Assembly (NCBI GenBank): GCA_021234155.1 | Contig: JAJEKV010000024.1 | Location: 13,988,913 to 14,052,912, forward strand | From: Isoetes taiwanensis | Lineage: Eukaryota > Streptophyta > Lycopodiopsida > Isoetales > Isoetaceae | Reading direction: 5' to 3' | DNA: 64,000 nt | In this document: positions 1-9,414 of the stretch, piece after piece | How positions within the stretch are numbered: the stretch's first letter is position 1 | How the letters are laid out: each line of letters begins with the position of its first letter | The notes under the pieces: generated by a model | Database searches by the model: none | Told to the model about the DNA's origin: nothing | The model's input: only the letters and a program-made list of their open reading frames with translations | Made by a program: the position numbers and the translations under genes

Positions 1-299
1 CATATAACTTTTTATTCAATAAATGGCAAATAAAAACATGTCCTTATGTAACATCCTAGATATGTGGATGCTACCACACAAAATATGCAAAATAAGTCAT
101 GTGTTAAAATGAAGATAGATTTTTCTATACCACACAAAATATGCAAAACCAATCATCTGATAAAATGAAGATAGATATTTTTATGTCCGCGCTGACCAAA
201 AAGCCATGCAATGCAACAAAATAACACAAATGTACAATTTAAGTGTCATTAAAACATGCATCATGCATCAGTTTTCCACTATGCATCAGTTTTCCACAA

Positions 300-409
300 G
301 TATTTTACAAAATTTTGATCGGAAATTTTCCGGCATCTATTTTAAAAACCGGATTTTAACAACTTTGACCGGAAATTCTGGGGAGGAACCCCCCTAATTT
401 GGAGCCCTG
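300..409. mobile_element. hAT-like MITE end, decayed
   Basis: The segment ends in a run of C followed by AATTTGGAGCCCTG. This resembles the right terminal inverted repeat of the complete MITE at 6239-6454 (AATTTCGAACCCTG). It shares the CGGAAATTTTCCGG-type interior with that copy. I could not find a matching left end, so the copy is probably truncated or decayed. It abuts the kinase fragment, and the kinase reading frame continues into it. Confidence 0.5.
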
Positions 410-802
410 TATGGAATTAAGACGATGAAGAACTTGTATCATATTCGGCCTGTCATTTATGTCATCAGCAAGGCACCAGAGTGCAATTTCAAACATTTTC
501 TGCTTCATATCATTATTGTAATCTTGGCTTTTGAGCTTGACATCCAGCAATTCCTCTGTCATTTGAGATTTCCCTTTAGCCAAAGCAAAAGAGGCAAGTG
601 ATACCTCATTTGTGTTTCTAGAGAGATCGAGCACTTTCATTCCAGTGATGAGCTCTACCAACACCACGCCAAAACTATAGACATCACTTTTATTGGTCAA
701 ACGAAAAGTGTCATAGTATTGAGGATCTAGATATCCAATCGTTCCTTGAGGGGGAGTACTGAGATGACTTAGATCTATGTTTGGCAACAGTTTAGATATG
801 CC
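356..802 (-). pseudogene. Receptor-like (wall-associated type) kinase, C-lobe fragment
   Basis: The minus-strand frame encodes the second half of a Ser/Thr/Tyr kinase domain. It starts at GISKLLPNIDLSHLS (just after where DFG would be), then the activation segment GTIGYLDPQYY, then SDVYSFGVVLVELITG (subdomain IX), then the RPNM motif of subdomain XI. This combination is typical of plant wall-associated and related receptor kinases at the plasma membrane. The N-lobe, the catalytic loop HRD and DFG are missing: a stop codon lies just upstream, next to a small direct duplication of an AACAGTTTAG-type word at 786-814. The last residues (after HRLNSIQ) are read from the adjacent MITE. It could be a last exon, since a TCCAG acceptor-like site lies upstream, but the loss of DFG and the MITE-derived tail favour a pseudogene. 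Confidence 0.72.
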
Positions 803-995
803 AACAGTTTAGACTGGACTTGTACAAATAATTTAAAACCATTGTCGTGTATGTATACGATCTGCAGATGAGTGCCGTAAAAGTAAAGGCGATCGAAAGA
901 GCAACTGAGGCGGAAATGGTGATCGGATCCACAAGCATCATCAATCCAGAAAGGTTCAGAATACTGAGTTTGACCACAAATTCCGAGGTCGCATG

Positions 996-1207
996 TGTTG
1001 AAAGAATACTATTGATCCAAGAGGAGATTACAACAAGAACCAGCCGGAGAGGCATGCGCTAAAACAAGAAGCGAAGAGCAAGAACTGATGCTACGAATGC
1101 CTAAAACAACATCTATGCTACCACTATAAATAGTGGTCTCCTGTATCTAAACATGATTAGATCTGCATGATTCCCTGTTGAGTTCGTTGAGAACCGCCCG
1201 AGATTCA
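996..1207 (-). repeat. Copia-1 3' LTR
   Basis: This 212-bp copy runs TG...CA and is nearly identical to 5428-5639. It contains a perfect palindrome CCACTATAAATAGTGG (1121-1136) that could serve as a TATA-like element on either strand. The stop codon of the polyprotein frame lies right at its inner edge. Confidence 0.92.
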
Positions 1208-4200
1208 TGCTGACACTGTACGTGTCTTTTCTGTTACAACATCCCCACTCAGTGTCGGGGATGAATCTCGACCCCCACTCAGAAGTTGCATGCCGATTTG
1301 AGTAATAAATTTGGAGTGTTTGGGTCGGGCTAAGGCCTTGGTGAAAACGTCTGCAGCCATTTCGTCAGTTGGGCAGTAAGTTAACTGAATGAAACCATCT
1401 GTGACAAGGTTCCTGACAAAATGGTATTTGATGTCGATGTGTTTAACCCGTCGGTGGAGAACGGGATTATGAGCTATGGCTACTGCCCCCTGATTGTCCA
1501 CGTGAATTAAGGTGTTGCTTGTATCAGCAAAACCAAGATTAGCACAGAGGCGTTGCAGCCATACAGCTTCCTTAGAGGCATGGTGGAGGGCTACGTATTC
1601 TGCTTCGGTGCTAGAGAGAGACACACATGATTGTTTGGAGCTGCTCCAACTGGTGGGCCCTCCAGCAAGAATGAAGACATATCCAGAGATGGATTTTCGG
1701 TCATGTTGGTTGGCAGCCCAATCAGCATCAAAATACCCATGCAAGGGAATGGAGTGACAATCAGCTGCATAGCGAATTCCAAGTTGGAGAGACCCGGCAA
1801 TGTAGCGAAGCACACGCTTGAGGGAGGCACAGTGAGTGTTCCTTGGAGAGGTAGAAAACTGACTCAGCTTACATAATGGCAGAGCAAGGTCTGGTCGAGT
1901 GGATATGGCAGCAAAATTAATCATTCCAAGGATTTGACGGTAATGATCACGAATGAAATGGAGAGATGGAGAAACTTCTGGATCAGTAGGATTCAAGTGA
2001 AGGCCAAACTCCATAGGTGTGGTAACGGGATTGCAATCTTGCAAATGGAAACGGTGAAGCAAATCAGTCAAATACTTGGTTTGAGTGAGGGACAGAGTGC
2101 CAAGAGATTGAGAATAGGAGATCACAAGACCAAGGAAGTAGTGGATGGAACCGAGATCCTTCATGCGAAAATGGGAATTAAGCTGAGTTTTGAGAGTAGC
2201 AAGGTCAGATTCAGAGGCTGCCACAATGAGGAGGTCATCCACGTAGCATAAGACAATGAGAAAGGAGGGCTGGAGCTGAACATAAACACTGGGATCAGCC
2301 TCACTACGCTGGAAATTGAGTTGGAGGAGGGTCTGATCAAGCCTGGTATACCAAGATCTTGAAGCCTGCCGTAAACCATAGAGTGCTTTGTGCAAACGAC
2401 AGACCTGTGTTGGATCAGAAGAAATAAAACCTTGGGGCTGTTCAAGATATACCTCCTCTTGAAGATCACCGTTGAGAAAAGCATTGTGTACGTCCATTTG
2501 ATGGATATACATTCGTCGGGACGAGGCATAAGATAAGATGGTTCTAATGGAGACCATTTTTGCCACAGGTGCATATGCTTCCTCAAAATCGAGACCTTCA
2601 ATTTGATTGAAACCGCGTGCGACAAGACGAGCTTTGAAGCGAGCAATGGAGCCATTTGGATGGTACTTTAACTTAAATACCCATTTGCTGGTCACTACTG
2701 GGCGATGCACTGGACGGGAGACCAAAGACCAAGTGCTGGCTGCATGTATTGAATCGATCTCTTCATGCATGGCTGCTTCCCAATCCCTTTTGAAAGGTCC
2801 ATTTATGGCTTCAGAATATGAGAGAGGTTCAGTGGGAAGGATCTGGGAAACAAAAGTGTAATCGGATGCCCAAACAGGAGGTTTTCTGTGGCGAATGGGT
2901 CGTGATGAAGGAGGTGGAGAGGTGGGTTCTGTTGATGGAAGTGAAGGGGGAGGCACAGGCTCAGGAGAGGGATCAGGCTCAGGAGAGGGATCTGTGGGCT
3001 CAGGAGGCAAAGCTGCGGATGGGTCAGAAGATGGGAGTGGAGTGGCAGCTGAAGATGAAATGGGAGGAGTAGGCACGGAGGGTGAAGGCTCAAGAGGATA
3101 ATCAACAAGGAGGAAATCAGAAGGTAAAGGGGTATGATGGCAGGGAGTATCTTCAGAAAAACTGACATGGCAGCTTATGATTAGCTTGTGAGATTGGAGA
3201 TCATAGAGTCGATAGGCTTTGCTATTCTTATCATATCCAAGGAACATGCAGGGAATGGATTTTGCAGACAACTTAGTGAGACGTTGGGGAAGTAAAACAT
3301 ATGCTTGGCATCCAAACACACGGAGATGTTTCAATGAGATTGACTGGGAAGACCATAGCTCTTCAGGAATCTGATGGGCAATGCTTTTGTGAGGAGTATG
3401 GTTCAGGAGATAGGCAGTAGTGAAAATGGCCTCCCCCCAAAAACGAATGGGAACATTCATGTTGATGAGAAGTGTGCGTACCATCTCTAAAATAGTGTGG
3501 TTTGCTCGTTCAACGCGCCCATTTTGCTCTGGTGAATTAGTAACTGAGAATTGGTGTTGAATGCCATGATCTGCACAGTATTGCTGAAACATTTTTGAAA
3601 TAAACTCGCCTCCACGGTCAGTGCGAAGAGTGATAAGCTTGTGACCACTGGCTCGTTCTGCAAATTTATGAAAAACCATGAATTGAGAAAATATGTCACT
3701 TTTGCGAACAATGAGATATGGAAAGAGCTTGCGTGTATGGTCATCTAAGAACAAAAGCATGTAGCGGCAACCACTGTTACTAGGCTCAGAAAACGGGCCA
3801 CACAAGTCACTGTGGACCAAGGCTAGTGGATGAGAGGCACGGGAATCAGAAGGAGAGAAGTGGGTGCGGGTAAGCTTCCCCTGCATCCAGGCAGAGCAGG
3901 CTTGTTTGGGTGGTGAAACAGGTGGGAGAAGGCCTCTGGATGTGAGAAGTTGAAAACGTGAAGAAGATGGATGGCCAAGACGTGCATGCCAGAGAAAAGA
4001 AGGGGAGGATGCAATTGTAGAGGCAAGGCATGCAACTTCTGAAAGAGAGAGGTTAAGCTTATACAGATTGCCAAGACGTGATCCAGTGAGGACGACATGC
4101 CCATGAGAGTCTGAAATCTGGCAACAATTAGTCTGGAAGGAAACTTGGAAACCAGCAGAAGTGATTTGACTGACAGAGACTAACTGTTTGTGCAGACCAG

Positions 4201-5257
4201 GAACGTGGAGTACATTCTTCAAGAATTTGGTGCTGCCACATGGTAATTTGATGGAAACAGTGCCGAGTGCGACTCCCCATTGAGGGTTGTTATCTCCCAT
4301 GCGAACTGATCTGTGAGAAGAAAGAGGATGATAGGACTGAAAAATGTGTTTGAAAGGGGTCATGTGACATGTGGCTCCAGAATCAAGATACCAGGCGTGA
4401 TCAATGGTGTCAGAAGAAAGGCTATCAAGAGTGGTAAAGAGAAACTCAGAGGGGGCAGATGGAGTGGGCAGGAGAGGGGGAAGTTCTTCAAAGACTGGAC
4501 AGTCTGTAGATTCCTGGGCTAAATTGCCATGCTCTATGGGAGGATTGGGACGTTTGGACTGCACTGGATTTGGAGTGTTGGCAGTACATTCACGGGCAAA
4601 ATGCCCAATTTTCTGGCATCTGTAACAAGTAACAGTGCTACGATCCAATTTGGGACGTCTTGAAGGGGTTTTGGAGGCTGCCATCATCACAGAATCAGTG
4701 GGAGATTTGAGATGTCCTTGACGGAGTGCTTCAGATTTGACACGATCTATGGCAGCCTCAAAGGTGTAGTCAGAGAGACGTCCTTCAAGATTGATGATTA
4801 AACCTTCATATGCAAATGGGAGACTGTTGAGAAGAAGACAGACTTTTTCATCATTGGTGATAGCCACTCCAGTGGCATCAAGGTCATCCAGCATAGTCTT
4901 CATATGGCAGATGTGATCCATGACATCATTTCCTTCAGAAAGATGGAGATTATACAATGCTTTCCTCAAAGCAAGACGGTTGCTAGCCGTTTTTGACGCA
5001 TAATGATTATCAAGAATCAGGAGCATGTCATAGGCAGACTGAGCACCCTTCACCAAGCGTGCAGGGGTATCATGGAGGCTAGTACATATCAGCAACCGAG
5101 CCTTGCGGTCTTTCTCATTCAGATAAGAAAGATTATCATCCAAGACAATCTCAATGTTGCCAGTTTCACTGGAGACAGCGGGCTGAGTGAAAGGGGCAGA
5201 GACTACTTCCCATAATTTCTTGTCTTCTAAGATCATTTGGAGGCGCCACCTCCACAT
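1205..5257 (-). CDS. Copia-1 Gag-Pol polyprotein
   Basis: This 1350-codon open frame carries the copia order of domains. They are a UBN2-type Gag, a CCHC zinc knuckle (CYRCQKIGHFAREC, about residues 210-225), an aspartic protease (WYLDSGATCHMT), a GAG-pre-integrase motif (LWHARLGHPSS), and an rve integrase core (HSDLCGPF, RTDRGGEF and NGRVERANHT). Reverse transcriptase follows (KWVFKLKYHPNGS, CYVDDLLIV), then RNase H (STEAEYVAL, HIDIKYHFVR). It makes the capsid protein and all enzymes needed for cytoplasmic cDNA synthesis and nuclear integration. A Ser/Pro-rich linker with DPSPEP-type repeats separates integrase and RT. No internal stop or frameshift is seen. The frame continues upstream of this Met (SSAEWRLLPRFEGKDYQ) as in Copia-2 but reaches no ATG before an A/T homopolymer tract, so the true start is uncertain. 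Confidence 0.95.
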   Translation of the reverse strand: MWRWRLQMILEDKKLWEVVSAPFTQPAVSSETGNIEIVLDDNLSYLNEKDRKARLLICTSLHDTPARLVKGAQSAYDMLLILDNHYASKTASNRLALRKALYNLHLSEGNDVMDHICHMKTMLDDLDATGVAITNDEKVCLLLNSLPFAYEGLIINLEGRLSDYTFEAAIDRVKSEALRQGHLKSPTDSVMMAASKTPSRRPKLDRSTVTCYRCQKIGHFARECTANTPNPVQSKRPNPPIEHGNLAQESTDCPVFEELPPLLPTPSAPSEFLFTTLDSLSSDTIDHAWYLDSGATCHMTPFKHIFQSYHPLSSHRSVRMGDNNPQWGVALGTVSIKLPCGSTKFLKNVLHVPGLHKQLVSVSQITSAGFQVSFQTNCCQISDSHGHVVLTGSRLGNLYKLNLSLSEVACLASTIASSPSFLWHARLGHPSSSRFQLLTSRGLLPPVSPPKQACSAWMQGKLTRTHFSPSDSRASHPLALVHSDLCGPFSEPSNSGCRYMLLFLDDHTRKLFPYLIVRKSDIFSQFMVFHKFAERASGHKLITLRTDRGGEFISKMFQQYCADHGIQHQFSVTNSPEQNGRVERANHTILEMVRTLLINMNVPIRFWGEAIFTTAYLLNHTPHKSIAHQIPEELWSSQSISLKHLRVFGCQAYVLLPQRLTKLSAKSIPCMFLGYDKNSKAYRLYDLQSHKLIISCHVSFSEDTPCHHTPLPSDFLLVDYPLEPSPSVPTPPISSSAATPLPSSDPSAALPPEPTDPSPEPDPSPEPVPPPSLPSTEPTSPPPSSRPIRHRKPPVWASDYTFVSQILPTEPLSYSEAINGPFKRDWEAAMHEEIDSIHAASTWSLVSRPVHRPVVTSKWVFKLKYHPNGSIARFKARLVARGFNQIEGLDFEEAYAPVAKMVSIRTILSYASSRRMYIHQMDVHNAFLNGDLQEEVYLEQPQGFISSDPTQVCRLHKALYGLRQASRSWYTRLDQTLLQLNFQRSEADPSVYVQLQPSFLIVLCYVDDLLIVAASESDLATLKTQLNSHFRMKDLGSIHYFLGLVISYSQSLGTLSLTQTKYLTDLLHRFHLQDCNPVTTPMEFGLHLNPTDPEVSPSLHFIRDHYRQILGMINFAAISTRPDLALPLCKLSQFSTSPRNTHCASLKRVLRYIAGSLQLGIRYAADCHSIPLHGYFDADWAANQHDRKSISGYVFILAGGPTSWSSSKQSCVSLSSTEAEYVALHHASKEAVWLQRLCANLGFADTSNTLIHVDNQGAVAIAHNPVLHRRVKHIDIKYHFVRNLVTDGFIQLTYCPTDEMAADVFTKALARPKHSKFITQIGMQLLSGGRDSSPTLSGDVVTEKTRTVSA

Positions 5258-5327
5258 TTGATAATCTTTCCCCTCAAATCGGGGAAGGAGACGCCATTCA
5301 GCTGATGAAAAGGAGAGAGCAGAATCC

Positions 5328-5352
5328 TTTTTTTTTTTTAAAAAAAAAAAAA
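5328..5352. repeat. T12-A13 homopolymer palindrome in the Copia-1 leader
   Basis: Twelve T are followed by thirteen A on the plus strand. The tract sits where the start of Gag is expected. In the Gag frame it would encode Phe and Lys runs, with no ATG upstream. Confidence 0.9.
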
Positions 5353-5413
5353 CGGAATGAACAGTGGGCGATAAGCAATCAGAGGTAGGCGACTTAGGCG
5401 TTCTGAAGAATTT

Positions 5414-5427
5414 GTGGGCCCATAACC
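5414..5427 (-). promoter_or_regulatory. Copia-1 primer-binding site, internal tRNA-iMet type
   Basis: On the minus strand, GGTTATGGGCCCAC directly follows the 5' LTR. It is complementary to the anticodon stem-loop of plant initiator tRNA-Met (GGGCC-CAU-AACC), not to a tRNA 3' CCA end. This matches the half-tRNA priming known from Drosophila copia. The same word occurs in Copia-2. Confidence 0.8.
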
Positions 5428-5639
5428 TGTTGAAAGAATACTATTGATCCAAGAGGAGATTACAACAAGAACCAGCCGGAGAGGCAGGCGCTAAAGCAAG
5501 AAGCGAAGAGCAAGAACTGATGCTACGAATGCCTAAAACAACATCTATGCTACCACTATAAATAGTGGTCTCCTGTATCTAAACATGATTAGATCTGCAT
5601 GATTCCCTGTTGAGTTCGTTGAGAACCGCCCGAGATTCA
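5428..5639 (-). repeat. Copia-1 5' LTR
   Basis: A 212-bp copy, TG...CA, that would contain the promoter of the element. It is nearly identical to 996-1207, with two substitutions seen near its start. Confidence 0.92.
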
Positions 5640-5721
5640 TCCGACATCAGATGCGATGTCTTTTTCGTTTACTTGGCATGATGACGATCTTTGGCGATGA
5701 AGGGACAAGGCCATGTTCAAA

Positions 5722-5822
5722 GCTTCCACCGCTGCTCAAAGCTACGACAATGTCACAGAGTACTCTGTAGCTACGACAAACCATGGCATAGAGTACGGTG
5801 TTGTTGACCATGTCTTCCAACC
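5722..5822. repeat. Diverged dispersed repeat, copy 1
   Basis: The start (GCTTCCACCGCTGCTCAA) and the end (GTTGTTGACCATGTCTTCCAA) match 7664-7757, with a diverged middle. No coding potential is evident. The rest of 5640-6230 shows no recognisable gene. Confidence 0.6.
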
Positions 5823-6230
5823 TGCTATACCTACAACAAACCGGAGACCTTGTCAAGGCGTATGGTCCACGAGGCTTTCTCTTATCCATAAAATAACATG
5901 TTGCATGTTTTAGTGGCACAGATAATCCATAGTTTAAAGAACATATGCAAAGATTGTTCTCGAATATAAAGAATAACGATAGCCTAGGGTTTTATAAACT
6001 GCTGAGTAAAACACTCTATTTGCTTCGTCCTTGCATGTCCAAATATCTTGAATCTTCAGCATCCAAAGCAGGTCCACCATGACGGTTAAATTACCAATAA
6101 TGAAGGAGTTTAAAAAAGGTCTATTTAGTGCTAAGGTCCTAGTGCAATAGCAGAAGATGTTGCTTGATATTTAATGCTTTGACTTAAAATATTTTTGGGA
6201 TCGCATGATGGCGATGCGGCGATGGGAAGG

Positions 6231-6462
6231 AAGACGAGCAGGGTTCGAAATTAGAATTTGCCCTAACCATTAAAAATGCCTGCTTACATTTAAGGCTACC
6301 GGAAATACATGAAATTATAGTGTACTTTCCCGGAAATCCTTAGAAACTTCTCCGAAAATAGCCTGAAAAAACGCCAGGAATATTTTTTGGCTATCGGAAA
6401 TTTTTTGGAATGGCCGGATTTTTAAGGGTCGAACCCCCCCAATTTCGAACCCTGAAGACGAG
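6231..6462. mobile_element. hAT-type MITE with 8-bp target duplication
   Basis: The element is 6239-6454 (216 bp). Its terminal inverted repeats are CAGGGTTCGAAATT at the left and its reverse complement at the right. It is flanked by a perfect 8-bp duplication AAGACGAG (6231-6238 and 6455-6462). The CAGGG terminus and 8-bp duplication are hallmarks of the hAT superfamily. It has no coding capacity, so it would be mobilised by a hAT transposase elsewhere. Confidence 0.88.
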
Positions 6463-6470
6463 GAGAAGAG

Positions 6471-6576
6471 GAGGTTAACCCTCCCCTCAAGGAGATTATG
6501 GGAAATAACCCTCGAGGCCGGCAGGCCAAGAGGGTTTGTTTCCCATAATCTGCGAGAGGGGAGGGTTAACCTCCCT
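6471..6576. repeat. Foldback (hairpin) repeat
   Basis: Two arms of roughly 43 bp (starting GAGGTTAACCCTCCCCTC and ending with its complement) surround a short loop containing GAGGCCGGCAGGCC. It lies immediately downstream of the hAT MITE. It may be a MITE or a snap-back element. Confidence 0.75.
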
Positions 6577-6780
6577 TAACGCCCTGGTTCTCAGGTTTAC
6601 AGGCTGAGATCCAATCTCAGCCGTCCATTAAAGTGCTGTTACCAGCTCGTAACAGCTCCACCGGCAGATATGTTATGCTGTTTCTCTGCTGTTTCTCATA
6701 ACATCCTAGGGTAATACACAATAACTCCAGATTTTGTCCATAACCCTTATAACATCCTAGAGTGATACCGATCTGCGCAA

Positions 6781-6884
6781 AAAAGCTCCAGATTTTACCT
6801 GCACGCTGCCCTAAAATGGATTCTTGAAGCAGAAAAGCTCCAGATTTTACCTGAACGCTGCCGTAAAATGGATTCTTGAAGTGA
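6781..6884. repeat. Two-copy tandem duplication, 52-bp unit
   Basis: Units at 6781-6832 and 6833-6884 both run from AAAAGCTCCAGATTTTACCTG to TGGATTCTTGAAG with few differences. The surrounding 6580-7100 has further degenerate words (AGATTAATCCGGC) but no gene. Confidence 0.8.
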
Positions 6885-7663
6885 TCATTTGCCCTGTTTT
6901 AAGAGTTTTCAACACTGTTGGGGCCAAATCCGAGCCACAAAACCCTGCTTCTGAGCCTTGGCGCCCCTGCTTTGAAGATTAATCCGGCCCCTGCTTTCAA
7001 GATTAATCCTGCTTCTAATATCCGACCCCATGCATGTGGTTCTCAGGTTTAATCCGGCCTGCTTCCAAGATTAATCCGGCAAACCCAAACCCCTGCTCCA
7101 TTCCGGTTCCTCTCCTTTCTTTGTGCAAACCCAAACTGGTTCCAAGATCAATCCGGCAAACCCTGCGCGCACGCCCTCGGCATTTTTGTTGGCCCGAAAA
7201 TTTTTTTGTAGGTAACGTCCTCGGGCCAGGACGTTATCTACACCATCCCGAGCTAGATGCTCTGCTACTCCGTCTACTAATAGCACTGCTAAGAAGCGCC
7301 TGAAAACACAATATGCATTTTCTTCAGCATCTGCAGAAGCCGTAGATCCATTTAAAAAAGAAAAAAAATGGAGGCCAATGCTAAAACAGAGAAGAAAAGG
7401 AACAGAGCGCCGATCAATCTCATAGAAATGAAAGGAACAGAGCAGGTAAAAACAGAGGCGGCGAACAGAATATTCGGAGTGATTATCAGCGATTAATTGC
7501 ATATTCTGGTGATTATTGCAGTAATCACTAGTATATTCTTTAAAAAGAGAATATTCGAGTGTTATGCATTATAAACATGGTGCGATCCGACGGTGGAGAA
7601 TGGTTGGATCAAGTTAACCTGCAAGGGCCGGTGGTTAAGAAGAGGAAACGAGGTCATGCTTCA

Positions 7664-7757
7664 GCTTCCACCGCTGCTCAAGAATGGCAGATCAAAGCAG
7701 AACCGTGGCCGAGCAGAGAGTACTTAGGCCTATGGTGTTGTTGACCATGTCTTCCAA
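7664..7757. repeat. Diverged dispersed repeat, copy 2
   Basis: It matches 5722-5822 at both ends. A 61-codon plus-strand frame around it has no recognisable domain, and I do not call it a gene. Nothing else is supported between 6885 and 8010. Confidence 0.55.
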
Positions 7758-8010
7758 GCTTCAAAATGGCCTACAAAATGCAAAAATGGCCTACTGTTTA
7801 GATTTAGAAAAATTACGCCCGGATGAGCGACATCCGGCCCAACTTCTATTCGGAATTATTGCGCAATGCCACATTTTGGAAACACTGATTTCTTGGGGAC
7901 ATTATTCTCATTTTTTTGGAAACACTGATACCTGCAAGAACATACAATAACATAGCAAAACAAATAAAATAGGCTTCGCCCTGTGCAGAAGGGTGACGTA
8001 GATGGCCATA

Positions 8011-8350
8011 TGGAATTATCAGAAGCTAATGTCTAACCAACTCAACAATTCATGCAATATACTTAATTCAAATACAATATTGCACTTCAATATAATTATT
8101 CATATCATCCTTCAAGCATAACTTTTTCAAGGCATACAAACACTGTAGCATCGAAAAGCCTAACTATGGAACTCTATATCATTCAAACCAGATCTATCTT
8201 ATAAGCTCGTATATATGCCTGCCTGCAATTGATGATACAGATATATACAAGTTTCAGATCGGCGGTTTGGCCTTATGATCTGGCCGACATTGAGTTGTCA
8301 TAATTCAAATGATCTTTGGCTCCAATTCAGTAGCCATAACTATAGTCAAT
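8011..8350. mobile_element. Copia-3 family LTR fragment
   Basis: From TGGAATTATCAGAAGC to AACTATAGTCAAT this segment is about 90 per cent identical by eye to the first 340 bp of the Copia-3 5' LTR (39348 onward). The remaining 200 bp of that LTR is absent here. It is therefore a truncated LTR, possibly from a deleted element, rather than a full solo LTR. No target duplication is evident. Confidence 0.85.
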
Positions 8351-8948
8351 CTAAACATATGTAATTGAGTTTCTCATTTTTCTTTTTTCTTTTTTTCGTG
8401 TTCTCCGCCTCAATCTAAATTCTTTTTTTGTTGCCACGTATTCTTCTCAGCGACCATCAGAGGATACACGGTTATGTAAGGCGGTGCTTTCAGCGTCAAC
8501 TGAAAATTGAATCCGAAGAAGACTAAATCCGAATCTGAAGGCGATAATCTGAAGTTATAGCCTCGTTATTCTTTGAAAACATGGAGCAACACAAGAACTG
8601 CCGGGAAGAGAAGCATGAGCCCTGCAGCTTTTCTGAGGGGGCGGATTCTACTTGCAACAGTGCCGATTGCTTGCATTGCAAAATTGTCCGGCTGGGTCTT
8701 TTTTGAGCGATTTTCCTGTGATTCTTTATATGGCAGATCTTCCAAAAAAGCCAAGTTCGTGGCAACAACTCAGTGTCGGTCAGGACATCCGTTGTTGATC
8801 AAGACAGACAACAGAGCAAAACCATCCTTTGTTTGCATTCTACATGCGATTCCAAACGTTTGAAAAAGTTGGCGAGCAATGGAGGTGTTCCCTGAGCAAA
8901 ATCGATACAATCTAGAGGAAAAGCACAAACAGAGGTTCTTCTGTATTA
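8351..8948. other. No supported gene
   Basis: Short open frames exist on both strands around 8566-8863. None has a recognisable domain or consistent codon pattern, and they overlap one another. I see no RNA gene here. Confidence 0.5.
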
Positions 8949-9108
8949 GGTAATCTTTGGATGGGGGGCCTTTACGCCCCATAAAAATTTGAGGCGGCCC
9001 CGCCAGACGAGGTGGCGCACGAGCGGCGGAGCCGCGAGTGCGCCGCCGAGTCTGGCGGCGCCGCCGAGAATTTTTGAGGGGCGTAAAGCCCCCCATCCAA
9101 AGATTACC
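8949..9108. repeat. GC-rich foldback element A
   Basis: This 160-bp near-perfect hairpin has arms GGTAATCTTTGGATGGGG...GGGG and their complement, with a GC-rich centre of GGCGGC/GCCGCC words. The ends resemble those of the foldback at 13386-13524 (GGTAAT...ATG-GGG), suggesting one family. Confidence 0.8.
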
Positions 9109-9387
9109 AAACGTAATGGACGTTTGGTTCAAATTTCCACCACTGCAATGATGCCACGTATATCTGTTTCGACATTTTGGTTCTTCTGTGCTATAGAAAG
9201 CGGAATTTAGCTGCTTGCAATCCATAATCTTGGTTTTGTGTATGGCCTAGATCGAATGACGCTGGACGACACGTGGGGCAAAAAAATCTACCTGTAATCT
9301 TTATGCCAAAATTATAATGCAGAATAGGACTCTGTATTCTCAGGAGCGGAGCCGCTTCCCCTGCACTGCACTGTGCTTTCTTCTTCC

Positions 9388-9414
9388 GTAAAGGGATGTT
9401 GGGCTGCCTTCTGC
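9388..9414 (+). repeat. Left inverted repeat of the recombinase unit
   Basis: This is 27 bp perfectly complementary to 12665-12691. It begins GTAAAGGGATGTTGGG. Confidence 0.85.

Larger units (their letters stand above)
996..5639 (-). mobile_element. Copia-1, complete Ty1/copia LTR retrotransposon
   Basis: Two 212-bp direct repeats (996-1207 and 5428-5639) begin TG and end CA, and bracket one long gag-pol frame on the minus strand. I count only two mismatches between the LTRs, so insertion was recent. A primer-binding site lies immediately inside the 5' LTR. No matching 5-bp target duplication is visible: the left flank is GCATG and the right flank is TCCGA. This suggests inter-element recombination or a rearranged flank. 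Confidence 0.93.

Noticed and set aside
2818-3101. Gly/Glu-rich plus-strand frames
   Set aside because: Antisense to the Pro/Ser-rich linker of the Copia-1 polyprotein.
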